From: an uncultured Lysobacter sp.
GTDB taxonomy: Bacteria; Pseudomonadota; Gammaproteobacteria; Xanthomonadales; Xanthomonadaceae
Length of the DNA stretch: 15,780 nucleotides
Direction: 5' to 3'
Assembly (NCBI GenBank): GCA_902805755.1
Contig: CADCUA010000322.1
Location: 1 to 15,780, forward strand
The notes beneath the pieces were generated by a model. The model made no database searches. It had not been told where the DNA came from and was given only the letters and a program-made list of their open reading frames with translations. A program made the position numbers and the translations under genes. Shown piece after piece: positions 6,720 through 15,780 of this stretch. Each line of letters begins with the position of its first letter. The first letter of the stretch is position 1.

Positions 6720-8056
6720 TACAGACCCGACGGAAACGTTTCCGGCGGCTCGGTGCTCGTCCAGCGTTTTCCCGGCTCCAGCGGCTCCAGCGCGCGCGTG
6801 GTGTCGATGTGGATCATCCAGTCGAACTGCTGGGTGACCGAGGTGTGGAAGTAGTGACTCATGCGCTCGGTCTCGGGGCGGTAGATCACGCCGATCGCGC
6901 GCTGCAGGCGCGGGGTGGCGAGTTCCGCGGGCGCCGCATCCAGCCGCAGCTGGAACGCGGGCACGCCCACCTCGTGGAACAGCGACTCGTAACTGCCCGC
7001 CAAACCGGGCCGCACGCGTTTTTTCTGCGCGGGCTCGTCCCAGTTCGAGGCGGCGGTGACCGTGCCTTCATAGGTGCTGAAACCGACCAGCACCGCGCGG
7101 TCACGGTACTGCTGGCGTGCAAGCTGGCCGAGGTTGAGCTCGCCGCGCTGGCCCATCTCGGTCGCACGCGCATCGCCCAGGTGCGAGTTGTGCGCCCACA
7201 CCACGATCTTCGCCGGGCGGCCGCCGTCACTGCGCTTCATCAGCGTCTGCAGCGTTTCCATCATGTGCGTGTCGCGCAGGTTCCATGACTCGTCGCGGCC
7301 GCGGAACATGCTGCGGTAATACGCTTCCGCGTTCGCGACCAGGCGTGCGTTCTGCTCGGCGAAGAACAGTTCCTCGTCGGTGTTGCCGCTCATCGCCGCG
7401 CGCCGGCTCAACTCGCGCAGCTGTTCGATGACCTCGTCCTCGCAGGTCTCGCCCAGGCCGAAACTGGCGGCGTAGCCGTACGCCTGCGGGTCCTCGCCGT
7501 AATGGTCGAAGCACGAATAGCGATGGCGAGCGCGCTGCGCGGCGGCCGGATCGGTCTCCTGCAGGTAATCGAGCACCGCCTGGACCGAACTGTGCAGGCT
7601 GTAGAGGTCCAGGCCGTAGAAGCCGACCTTGCCATCCTGCGCATTGCGGCCGTTGTACTGCCGCAACCAGTCGACGAAACCCAGCACTTCGGTGTTGCGC
7701 CACATCCAGGTCGGAAAACGCTGGAAACCGCCCAGCGCGGCGTTCGCACCCGCGTCGTCAGCCTCGCCGCGCACGTAGCGGTTCACCCGATACGCATCGG
7801 GCCAGTCGGCCTCGACCGCGACGGCGGTAAAGCCTTTCTCTTCGATCAGGCGCTGCGTGATCTGCGCACGCAGTTCATAGAACTCGTGCGTGCCATGCGA
7901 CGCTTCGCCGATCAGCACGACCTGCGCATCGCCGATGCGTTCGAGCAGCGGATCGAAGTCCTGCGCGCTGCCGGCCATCATCAGCGCGGCCGAGCGCAAT
8001 GCGGTGGCCAGCGCGGCGGTGGCCTGGGGGGTGGCTTTCGGGCCAGACGCAAGCAT
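6719..8056 (-). CDS. Erythromycin esterase family protein
   Basis: A 445-residue protein of the erythromycin esterase superfamily (Pfam PF05139). The diagnostic segments are present: LIGEASHGTHEFY with E51, H54, H57 and E58; VEADWPDAYRVNRYV with E82 and D84; NLRDTHMMETL with H264; and VVWAHNSHLGDAR with H289 and H292. These supply the His/Glu cluster used for hydrolysis in characterised members. No signal peptide is visible, so it is likely cytosolic. The start is supported by GAGGA six bases upstream of the ATG. Many chromosomal members have no shown macrolide activity, and some relatives are annotated for succinoglycan or other ester substrates, so resistance should not be inferred from this gene alone. 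It stands alone, convergent with zapE and divergent from the M20 peptidase gene. Confidence 0.88.
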   Translation of the reverse strand: MLASGPKATPQATAALATALRSAALMMAGSAQDFDPLLERIGDAQVVLIGEASHGTHEFYELRAQITQRLIEEKGFTAVAVEADWPDAYRVNRYVRGEADDAGANAALGGFQRFPTWMWRNTEVLGFVDWLRQYNGRNAQDGKVGFYGLDLYSLHSSVQAVLDYLQETDPAAAQRARHRYSCFDHYGEDPQAYGYAASFGLGETCEDEVIEQLRELSRRAAMSGNTDEELFFAEQNARLVANAEAYYRSMFRGRDESWNLRDTHMMETLQTLMKRSDGGRPAKIVVWAHNSHLGDARATEMGQRGELNLGQLARQQYRDRAVLVGFSTYEGTVTAASNWDEPAQKKRVRPGLAGSYESLFHEVGVPAFQLRLDAAPAELATPRLQRAIGVIYRPETERMSHYFHTSVTQQFDWMIHIDTTRALEPLEPGKRWTSTEPPETFPSGL

Positions 8057-8208
8057 GGGTCATCCTCGCGGGATTACGACGCTAGACGCGCGTGGGTGAG
8101 CCGCCCGCGAAAACGACCGGGCACGATGCAAGGCGAAACCACCGCGTGCGCAATGGCCGGGGCCGGCTGCACGGCGGTAGGATCGGATGACCTGTCTGGA
8201 GACGCCCG

Positions 8209-9543
8209 ATGCGCATGCCCCGCTTTTTCGCTGCCCCGCTGCTGCTTGCCTGCACGCTGGCACCCGCTACGCAGGCGGCCGAACGGCCCGAAGTGACCGC
8301 CGCCGGCAAGGCCGTGCGCGATGCGGTCGTGGCCTGGCGCCGCGATTTCCACCAGCATCCCGAACTGTCCAACCGCGAACAGCGCACCGCCGCGCAGGTC
8401 GCGCAGGCGCTGCGCAAGATGGGGCTGAAGCCGCGCACGGGCATCGCGAACCACGGCGTGGTCGCGATCATCGAAGGCGGCAAGCCGGGCCCGAAGATCG
8501 CGCTGCGCGCGGACATGGACGCGCTGCCGGTGACCGAGCAGACGAACCTGCCGTTCGCCTCGAAAGTCACCACCACGTTCAACGGCCAGACCACGGGCGT
8601 GATGCACGCGTGCGGGCACGACGCGCACACCGGCATCCTGCTCGGCATCGCGCAGGCGCTGGTCGGCATGAAGAAGGACCTGCCCGGCCAGGTGATGCTG
8701 GTGTTCCAGCCGTCCGAGGAAGGCGCGCCGACCGGCGAGGAAGGCGGTGCATCGCTGATGCTCAAGCAAGGCCTGTTCAAGGACTTCAAGCCGGACGCGA
8801 TGTTCGGGCTGCATGTGTTCTCCACACTGCCGGTCGGCACGGTCGGCGTGCGCAGCGGCCCGCTGATGGCGGCGTCGGACAAGTTCACGATCAAGGTCAA
8901 AGGCCGCCAGACGCATGGCTCGCGCCCGTGGGGCGGCATCGATCCGGTCGCGGCCGCGGCGGACATCGTCGGCAGCGCGCAGACCGTGATCAGCCGACGC
9001 ACCGACATCGCGAGGCACCCGGCGGTGGTGAGCTTCGGCTCGATCCACGGCGGCATCCGCTACAACATCATTCCCGACGAGGTCGAACTGGTCGGCACGA
9101 TCCGCACGTTCGACGAGGCGATGCGCAAGAAGATCCATGCCGATCTTGCGAACGTCGCCACGCACGTCGCCGCCGCGCACGGCGCGACCGCCGATGCACA
9201 GGTCCCGGACAGCCCGGGTAACCCGGTCACGGTGAATGATCCGGCGCTGACCCAGCGCATGCGCGCGAGCCTGGAAGCCGTGGTCGGCAGCGAGCGCGTG
9301 ATCGAGCCGCCGCTGCAGATGGGCGCCGAGGATTTCTCGTATTACGCGAAGGAAGTGCCGGCCATGTTCTATTTCGTCGGTGCGACCGCGCCGGGCATCG
9401 ACCCGGTCGCCGCGCCAAGCAACCATTCGCCGAAGTTCACGCTGGATGAAACCTCGCTCGACATCGGCGTGCGCACGCTGCTGCAGGTCGCACTGGATTA
9501 CCTGCATGGCGGCAACGCGCCGGCGGGCGCGTCCGGCGGCTGA
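8209..9543 (+). CDS. Exported M20 family metallo-amidohydrolase (hippurate hydrolase/N-acyl amino acid type)
   Basis: A 444-residue dinuclear-zinc amidohydrolase with an N-terminal signal peptide (MRMPRFFAAPLLLAC...TQAAE, cleavage expected near residue 24), so it probably acts in the periplasm. Metal and catalytic residues are visible: C135 and H137 in HACGHDAH, the E170-E171 pair in FQPSEEG, H202 in GLHVF, H236 in the dimerisation domain (KVKGRQTHGSRPW), and H406 in PSNHSP. This is the pattern of the amhX/HipO/ILR1-like M20D group, which cleaves N-acyl amino acids; the exact acyl substrate is not readable. GGAG at 8198-8201 precedes the ATG by 7 bases. An alternative in-frame ATG lies two codons later. 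It is monocistronic, with a hairpin about 60 bases downstream. Confidence 0.92.
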   Translation: MRMPRFFAAPLLLACTLAPATQAAERPEVTAAGKAVRDAVVAWRRDFHQHPELSNREQRTAAQVAQALRKMGLKPRTGIANHGVVAIIEGGKPGPKIALRADMDALPVTEQTNLPFASKVTTTFNGQTTGVMHACGHDAHTGILLGIAQALVGMKKDLPGQVMLVFQPSEEGAPTGEEGGASLMLKQGLFKDFKPDAMFGLHVFSTLPVGTVGVRSGPLMAASDKFTIKVKGRQTHGSRPWGGIDPVAAAADIVGSAQTVISRRTDIARHPAVVSFGSIHGGIRYNIIPDEVELVGTIRTFDEAMRKKIHADLANVATHVAAAHGATADAQVPDSPGNPVTVNDPALTQRMRASLEAVVGSERVIEPPLQMGAEDFSYYAKEVPAMFYFVGATAPGIDPVAAPSNHSPKFTLDETSLDIGVRTLLQVALDYLHGGNAPAGASGG

Positions 9544-9604
9544 GCTCGAACGCGCTCGTGCATCGCTGCAGGTGGCGATGCGCGGCGTCTGCGGCTTGAA
9601 GGCA

Positions 9605-9627
9605 ACCCGGCACAGTAGTGCCCGGGT
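9605..9627 (+). terminator. Hairpin downstream of the M20 amidohydrolase
   Basis: ACCCGGCAC (9605-9613) pairs with GTGCCCGGGT (9618-9627) with a single bulged base and a 4-base AGTA loop, followed by GCAGTTTCGG. It lies about 60 bases after the stop and before the queF promoter region, so a terminator role is plausible, though the T-run is weak. Confidence 0.4.
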
Positions 9628-9674
9628 GCAGTTTCGGGATTTGCGTGCGGACGCGATCGCATCGATGCAGCCGC

Positions 9675-9689
9675 GCGCGATAATCGCGC
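9675..9689 (+). promoter_or_regulatory. queF -10 element inside a perfect dyad
   Basis: GATAAT (9679-9684) is a good -10 ending six bases before the queF ATG at 9691. It is embedded in a perfect 7+1+7 inverted repeat, GCGCGAT-A-ATCGCGC. No convincing -35 is seen (ATCGCA at 9656-9661 is 17 bases away). The dyad could be an operator or chance in GC-rich DNA. I see no room for a preQ1 riboswitch between this -10 and the gene. Confidence 0.45.
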
Positions 9690-9690
9690 C

Positions 9691-10500
9691 ATGACCGCCC
9701 ATGACCTTCCGCTCGGCCGACAGGTCGAATACCCGCGCGAGTACGACGCCTCGCTGCTGTTTCCGATCGCGCGCGCAAACGGCCGGCGCGAAATCGGCCT
9801 GGAGGATTCGGCGTTGCCGTTCATCGGCAGCGACCGCTGGCATGCGTACGAGCTCGGCTGGCTGGACATGCGCGGCCGCCCGCGCACGGCGACCGCGACA
9901 TTCACGGTGCCGGCCGAGTCGCCGAACCTGATCGAGTCGAAGTCGCTCAAGCTCTACCTCAACTCGTTCAATGCCACGCGCTTCGACGGCGCCGAGCCGG
10001 TGCGCGCGGCGATGGAGCGCGACCTGTCGAAGACCGCCGGTGCGCCCGTGGCGGTCGCGTTCGGCGTGCCGACGGTGGACCGCGGCGTGCCGGCGGCATC
10101 GATCGACGAGGCCGATGTCGACATCGACCATTACGGCCCGCCGCGTGCGCAATACCTGTCCGCGGGCACGGCAGTGGTCGAGGAAACGTTGAGCAGCGCG
10201 GCGCTGAAGTCGAACTGCCCGGTCACCGGCCAGCCGGACTGGGCGCGCGTGAGCATCCATTACCGCGGCCCGCAGATCGATCGCGCGGGCCTGCTGCGCT
10301 ATTTCGTGTCATTCCGCGACCACTGCGAGTTCCATGAGCAGTGCGTGGAGCGCATCTTCAAGGACCTGCTCGAGCACGCAAAACCCCAGGCCTTGTCGGT
10401 GGAAGCGCGTTACACGCGCCGTGGCGGTCTGGACATCAACCCGTGGCGCGCGACGCCCGGCTTCGCGATGCCGCTTCCAGGGCGCGACGAGCGGCAGTAG
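9691..10500 (+). CDS. queF: NADPH-dependent 7-cyano-7-deazaguanine reductase QueF
   Basis: A 269-residue long-form (E. coli type) QueF. It reduces the nitrile of preQ0 to the aminomethyl group of preQ1 with NADPH, the last free-base step before tRNA insertion in queuosine synthesis. The QueF signature [12 protein letters not shown] is at residues 82-93. C176 ([11 protein letters not shown]) is the nucleophile forming the thioimide, D183 the general acid, and H215-E216 (CEFHEQC) bind substrate. All four are offset by a constant 14 from C190, D197, H229 and E230 of E. coli QueF. The C-terminal half carries the second T-fold. No other que genes are in the window. No Shine-Dalgarno precedes the ATG, and the -10 position suggests a leaderless transcript. 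Confidence 0.96.
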   Translation: MTAHDLPLGRQVEYPREYDASLLFPIARANGRREIGLEDSALPFIGSDRWHAYELGWLDMRGRPRTATATFTVPAESPNLIESKSLKLYLNSFNATRFDGAEPVRAAMERDLSKTAGAPVAVAFGVPTVDRGVPAASIDEADVDIDHYGPPRAQYLSAGTAVVEETLSSAALKSNCPVTGQPDWARVSIHYRGPQIDRAGLLRYFVSFRDHCEFHEQCVERIFKDLLEHAKPQALSVEARYTRRGGLDINPWRATPGFAMPLPGRDERQ

Positions 10501-10612
10501 CGCCGCGCCTTCCGGCGAACGCAACGAGCCGCGCGGTTCGAAGCGGCATGCGCATTCAGGTCTTCACGGAGCGCATGCGATGGTGGCCCCGCCTTTTGGC
10601 AGGAGCTCGACC

Positions 10613-10945
10613 ATGAACACGAACAAGCCCGACTTTTCCGACGTGCGCGGTGGCAGCAGTTCCGCGCCCGCCGACACGCAGACCGATGCGCGCCCCGGCC
10701 TTGGCCAGGCGGATTTTTCCGATGTGCGCAGCGGCAGCAGCTCGGCCCCGGACATCACTCCCAGCAGCCACGTGCGCAGCTACACGGTTGAAGCAGGCGA
10801 TACGCTTTCGGCGATCGCCAAGCGCGTGTACGGCCGGTCCAGCCAATGGAACGTGATCTACCAGGCCAACCGCGACCAGCTGGACGATCCCGACCGCATC
10901 TTTCCGGGCCAGGTGCTCACGCTGCCCGAAGCGCCCTCGACCTGA
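10613..10945 (+). CDS. LysM domain protein with duplicated DFSDVR motif
   Basis: A 110-residue protein. Residues 6-19 and 33-46 are near-identical repeats (PDFSDVRGGSSSAP and ADFSDVRSGSSSAP), joined by a flexible Ala/Asp linker. A single LysM domain fills about residues 56-105 (SYTVEAGDTLSAIAKRVYG ... IFPGQVLTLP), which binds N-acetylglucosamine polymers such as peptidoglycan. No signal peptide or lipobox is visible, so export, if any, would be non-classical. Homologues with several DFSxVxxG repeats before a LysM occur in related bacteria and resemble YgaU-type small LysM proteins. The start is fixed by AGGAG (10601-10605), seven bases upstream. It lies 44 bases before a lipoprotein gene, probably in one transcription unit. 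Confidence 0.85.
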   Translation: MNTNKPDFSDVRGGSSSAPADTQTDARPGLGQADFSDVRSGSSSAPDITPSSHVRSYTVEAGDTLSAIAKRVYGRSSQWNVIYQANRDQLDDPDRIFPGQVLTLPEAPST

Positions 10946-10989
10946 GCGCTCCGCGCGCCCGCCCGTCATCCATGCATAAGGAACTGTCC

Positions 10990-11487
10990 ATGAAATCATC
11001 TTTGAACCTCGCCCTCACCGCCGTGCTGCTCGCGTCCGTCGCGCTGACCGGTTGCAACCGCAACAAGAACGAGGCGGCAGGCACGCAGCCAACCGCTTCG
11101 ACAGCGCCTGCCACCCAATCAACGCCGGCGCCGCTGCCGTCCAGCAACAACGGGATGTCGAACACCGGCATCAACATCACCACGATCGAGCTGGGCAATG
11201 CGATCGGTGCCGACAACCGGGTGACCGGCGCAGCCACCACGTTCAAGCCGAACGACACGATCCACGTCTCCGTCGCCACCACGGGCGGCGCGGCGAACAC
11301 GCCACTGACCGCGCGCTGGACGTATCAGGACGGGCAGGTCGTCAACACCGAAACGCGAACGATCGCGGGGCCGGGCATGCAGGAGTTCCATATCAGCAAG
11401 CCCAGCGGCTGGCCGGCCGGCCAGTACCGCGTGGAGATCCTGTCCGGCAGCAACGTGCTGCAGACGCGCGAGTTCAGCGTGCAATAA
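10990..11487 (+). CDS. Small predicted outer-membrane lipoprotein
   Basis: A 165-residue protein with a lipoprotein signal peptide, lipobox L-T-G-C22, followed by Asn at +2, which favours sorting to the outer membrane. After a Thr/Ala/Pro-rich linker (about 27-50) comes a beta-rich domain of about 110 residues (INITTIELGNAIG ... TTFKPNDTIHVSV ... PAGQYRVEIL) that looks like an immunoglobulin-like fold. I do not recognise a named family or function. The ATG at 10990 is chosen because AAGGAA (10978-10983) lies six bases upstream; an in-frame ATG at 10972 would put six residues before the signal peptide. It follows the LysM gene closely, suggesting a shared cell-envelope role. Confidence 0.75.
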   Translation: MKSSLNLALTAVLLASVALTGCNRNKNEAAGTQPTASTAPATQSTPAPLPSSNNGMSNTGINITTIELGNAIGADNRVTGAATTFKPNDTIHVSVATTGGAANTPLTARWTYQDGQVVNTETRTIAGPGMQEFHISKPSGWPAGQYRVEILSGSNVLQTREFSVQ

Positions 11488-11511
11488 CTCGCTCGTAACG
11501 CTGCAACAAAC

Positions 11512-11542
11512 GGAAAGGCGCGGCTCAGCCCGCGCCTTTTCC
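11512..11542. terminator. Bidirectional terminator shared by lipoprotein gene and ychJ
   Basis: AAAGGCGCGG (11514-11523) and CCGCGCCTTT (11530-11539) form a perfect 10-bp stem with loop CTCAGC. The stem ends in A-run/T-run on both sides, so it reads as an intrinsic terminator in both directions. It lies 25 bases after the lipoprotein stop on the plus strand. On the minus strand its right arm encodes the last codons of ychJ, and the ychJ stop (11525-11527) is in the loop. Confidence 0.75.
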
Positions 11543-11932
11543 TTGGCGGTCCGTGTGCGCAGATGGAAAGTCGCCATCCACGTACCACCAGCGGCCGTCC
11601 TCACGCACGAAACGGCTGAGCTCATGCAGGCGCACCGCGGGCGCGCCGCCGTCGCGATAGCGCGCGACGAATTCCACCTGCGCCGCATCCGCATCACTGA
11701 CTTCATGGCGACGCACGTCCAGCCCCAGCCATCGGGTGCGTGCATCGAGCGCGAGCGTGGCCGGCCGCGTTGACGCGTGCCAGGTCTCCAGCACGTAAGC
11801 GGCATCGCCGCGCGCGTAAGCGCTGTAGCGCGAGCGCATCAATGCTTCGGCACTCGGCGCGGGCGTGCCGCCATGCAGCGGCCCGCAGCACTGCGCGTAA
11901 CGGCGCGACGAATCGCAGGGACAGGCGGTCAT
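11525..11932 (-). CDS. ychJ: YchJ family protein (UPF0225), N-terminal SEC-C motif
   Basis: A 135-residue cytosolic protein. The N-terminal SEC-C zinc-binding motif is C4-P-C6 then C15-C16, followed by the family hallmark LMRSRYSAYARGD (32-44) and TWHASTRP (50-57). The rest is an NTF2-like fold with the VEFVARYRDGG segment and a C-terminal WWYVDGD strand. Length and layout match UPF0225/YchJ. Function is not established; SEC-C motifs elsewhere bind zinc and ribosomes or SecB. The start follows a conserved M-x-x-C-P-C beginning; no strong Shine-Dalgarno is visible. It diverges from the yecA-type gene across 146 bases in which I see no clear promoter. Confidence 0.93.
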   Translation of the reverse strand: MTACPCDSSRRYAQCCGPLHGGTPAPSAEALMRSRYSAYARGDAAYVLETWHASTRPATLALDARTRWLGLDVRRHEVSDADAAQVEFVARYRDGGAPAVRLHELSRFVREDGRWWYVDGDFPSAHTDRQGKGAG

Positions 11933-12078
11933 GGGCTAGTCAAAGGCATGCACTGCAGGCCGTGGGTGGACGCGGATTGAAGCACGCGGCCGGGCGCCGG
12001 CACTCGAACGCGGTTTTGCATACCCGATCCAAAGCGTGGACGACTACCATGCACCTCCCGCGTTAGCCCGGTATCGCC

Positions 12079-12786
12079 ATGAAGCCCACCCCCTATCTCG
12101 ACGACGACCAGATCGAGCGCCTGTCCGAGTTGCTCGAACAGCGCGCGGTGCCGTTCAAGGGCTTCAACCTGGAAGCGCTGGACGGTTACCTGTCCGCGCT
12201 CGCGGTCGGACCGGACACGGTGCCGATGGCCGAGTGGGAGCCGGGCGTATGGGGCACGCCGCCGAAGTGGCGCGACGGGGACGAGCGCCGCGATGTGGAG
12301 GCGCTGCTGCAGACGCATGTCAACACCGTCACCCAGCGCGTGCGCTACGGCGCCGACGAGCTGCCGGACCATCTGGCGCCGCTGCTGTGGCTGCCGGAAA
12401 AGCCCGAGGACGAGCAGCCCGATGAGCTGGACGTCGGCCGCGACTGGGCGTTCGGTTTCTTCCGCGGCATCGAACTGCGCGAGACCGCATGGGAAGCGTG
12501 GCTGGACGAGCACGAGTGGATCGACGAGATCTTCGCCCTGCTCGACCGTCTCGCCAGCGGCGAGGTGATGGGCGAGGACCCGGACGAACCCGGCACGCCG
12601 ATCGATTACCGCGAGCGGCTGGAAATCATCGCCGGCCTGCCCAGCATGCTGGCCGACCTGCACCACCACCGCATCGATGCATTGACGCCGCGCGAGCCGA
12701 TCAAGCGCGCGGAGACGCCGGATCGCAATGCGCCCTGCCCCTGCGGCAGCGGGAAGAAATACAAGAAGTGCTGCGGCGCTGCCTGA
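12079..12786 (+). CDS. yecA: UPF0149 family protein YecA with C-terminal SEC-C zinc motif
   Basis: A 235-residue cytosolic protein. The helical UPF0149 (YgfB/YecA) domain spans about residues 8-200, with [17 protein letters not shown] and WAFGFFRGI as recognisable segments. The C-terminus carries a SEC-C motif, C220-P-C222-GSGKKYKK-C231-C232, with the same C-x-C-x8-C-C spacing as the neighbouring YchJ; this motif resembles the SecA C-terminal zinc tail. E. coli YecA is 221 residues with the same order; family knowledge links it to ribosomes/SecB through that tail. The ATG at 12079 opens the conserved part. A five-codon ORF (12049-12066) precedes it but I attach no weight to it. Confidence 0.9.
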   Translation: MKPTPYLDDDQIERLSELLEQRAVPFKGFNLEALDGYLSALAVGPDTVPMAEWEPGVWGTPPKWRDGDERRDVEALLQTHVNTVTQRVRYGADELPDHLAPLLWLPEKPEDEQPDELDVGRDWAFGFFRGIELRETAWEAWLDEHEWIDEIFALLDRLASGEVMGEDPDEPGTPIDYRERLEIIAGLPSMLADLHHHRIDALTPREPIKRAETPDRNAPCPCGSGKKYKKCCGAA

Positions 12787-12849
12787 CGTCGCGGTAACTT
12801 GCGCCGGCCGCGTCGTAGCCGCGGCTGGCCGGATGCGCGCACGCTGCGG

Positions 12850-12855
12850 GACAAT
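12850..12855 (+). promoter_or_regulatory. Putative -10 element for ykgJ-type gene
   Basis: GACAAT followed by GCGC, the same ten bases (GACAATGCGC) as the -10 region of the icd promoter at 13461. No recognisable -35 lies 16-18 bases upstream. Transcription would begin close to the ATG of the small upstream ORF at 12860. Confidence 0.35.
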
Positions 12856-12859
12856 GCGC

Positions 12860-12895
12860 ATGGTTTCCGCACCGCCTCGCCGCACGCCGCCATGA
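12860..12895 (+). CDS. Possible 11-codon upstream ORF coupled to ykgJ
   Basis: ATG at 12860 opens MVSAPPRRTPP and stops with TGA at 12893-12895, which overlaps the ykgJ ATG (12892-12894) as ATGA. The -10 at 12850 puts the transcript start at or just past this ATG, and ykgJ itself has no visible Shine-Dalgarno, so termination-reinitiation could load ribosomes onto ykgJ. The Pro-Pro pairs could slow ribosomes. Purely positional evidence; it may be chance. Confidence 0.25.
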   Translation: MVSAPPRRTPP

Positions 12896-13242
12896 CGCCC
12901 CATCCCTGCCTCGCCTGCGGCGCCTGCTGCGCGCATTTCCGCGTGGCCTTCCACTGGAGCGAGACCGAACCGGCGCTGGCCGGCGTCACGCCGGCCGCGC
13001 TGACCGAGACGCTGGATCCGCATCGCGTCGTCATGCGCGGCACGTACTCGTCACCGATGCGCTGCGTCGCGCTGCAAGGTCGCGTCGGCGACGCGGTGCA
13101 GTGCGGCATCTATGCGCAGCGGCCCAGCCCGTGCAGCGCGCTGCAGGCGGCATGGGAGGACGGCCAGCCCAGCCCGCAATGCGACCGCGCGCGCCAGGCG
13201 CACGGCCTCGCGCCGTTGCAGCCGTCGGACTGGGCGGCGTGA
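12892..13242 (+). CDS. YkgJ family cysteine cluster protein
   Basis: A 116-residue protein with the YkgJ-type metal-binding pattern: C6-x2-C9-x2-C12-C13 (CLACGACC) at the N-terminus, C58 (MRCVAL), C71 in QCGIYAQRPSPC, and C81. These eight-cysteine-type proteins (YkgJ, formerly UPF0153) are predicted zinc or iron-sulfur binders; the metal is not known. Family members usually read 'C.IY..RP..C', seen here as CGIYAQRPSPC. The start at 12892 is chosen because the conserved CxxCxxCC begins four residues after it; the frame is open further upstream to 12799 but that extension is Arg-rich and unconserved in character. It is on the same strand as yecA, 105 bases downstream. Confidence 0.88.
   Translation: MTPHPCLACGACCAHFRVAFHWSETEPALAGVTPAALTETLDPHRVVMRGTYSSPMRCVALQGRVGDAVQCGIYAQRPSPCSALQAAWEDGQPSPQCDRARQAHGLAPLQPSDWAA

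Positions 13243-15780
<2,538 letters not shown>

Noticed and set aside
9544..9690. Possible preQ1 riboswitch upstream of queF
   Set aside because: I find no preQ1-type pseudoknot pattern, and the -10 sits six bases before the ATG, leaving no leader RNA to hold one.
8074..10260. 728-codon minus-strand frame opposite the M20 amidohydrolase and queF
   Set aside because: It runs across two well-identified genes and their intergenic region, with low-complexity Arg/Ala/His content and no recognisable motif.
12049..12066. Five-codon ORF (MHLPR) upstream of the yecA-type gene
   Set aside because: Too short, no promoter or ribosome site tied to it, and no overlap with the gene start.
12804..12832. 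CCGGCC...GGCCGG inverted repeat after the yecA-type gene as a terminator
   Set aside because: Only six paired bases, a 17-base loop and no T-run; not convincing in GC-rich sequence.

Overview
The window is high-GC chromosomal DNA that looks like a Lysobacter/Luteimonas-type gammaproteobacterium (order Xanthomonadales). This inference rests on the set of gammaproteobacterial genes (long-form QueF, ZapE, membrane-anchored cytochrome c5, YchJ, YecA and a yjf-type operon), the codon use, and the -10 elements (GATAAT, GACAAT, TAAACT). I see no insertion sequence, CRISPR array, tRNA, rRNA or integrase. Apart from one seam near the right end it reads as an ordinary, compact chromosome.

Left block (1-3923, minus strand): an operon read right to left that matches the uncharacterised E. 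coli yjfIJKLM cluster. It encodes a DUF2170 protein (YjfI), a PspA/YjfJ coiled-coil protein, a DUF2491 protein (YjfK), a DUF350 four-helix membrane protein (YjfL) and a DUF1190 lipoprotein (YjfM/YgiB) cut by the left window edge. A two-helix potassium channel with a cytosolic RCK/TrkA-like domain, absent from the E. coli operon, sits between yjfJ and yjfK. ATGA overlaps or short gaps join most of the genes, and a good sigma-70 promoter (TTGCAC-N17-TATAAC) drives them. The layout suggests one membrane-stress or ion-homeostasis module: a bilayer-coating PspA protein, a gated K+ channel, an inner-membrane protein and an outer-membrane lipoprotein. This is the best candidate for an undescribed system here.

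Middle (4000-11542): a divergent membrane-anchored cytochrome c5; an alpha/beta hydrolase and zapE in one short operon; on the minus strand an erythromycin-esterase-family protein; an exported M20 metallo-amidohydrolase; queF for queuosine synthesis; then a LysM protein and a small lipoprotein. The hydrolase and queF both have a -10 hexamer ending exactly 6 bases before the ATG, the geometry expected of leaderless mRNAs.

Right (11525-13242): three neighbouring small proteins, each with a cysteine cluster: YchJ (N-terminal SEC-C), a YecA-type UPF0149 protein (C-terminal SEC-C) and a YkgJ-type CxxCxxCC protein. A tiny upstream ORF abuts ykgJ.

Right end (13575-15780): monomeric NADP isocitrate dehydrogenase, open to the window edge. 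Its first about 335 codons match the rest of the window in codon use. From about 14,580-14,610 onward GAA disappears, CGG/AGG arginine codons appear and the DNA looks actinobacterial, with the frame intact. This is either a metagenome-assembly chimera joined at a conserved stretch or a genuine intragenic recombination, and it should be resolved before the 3' part is trusted.
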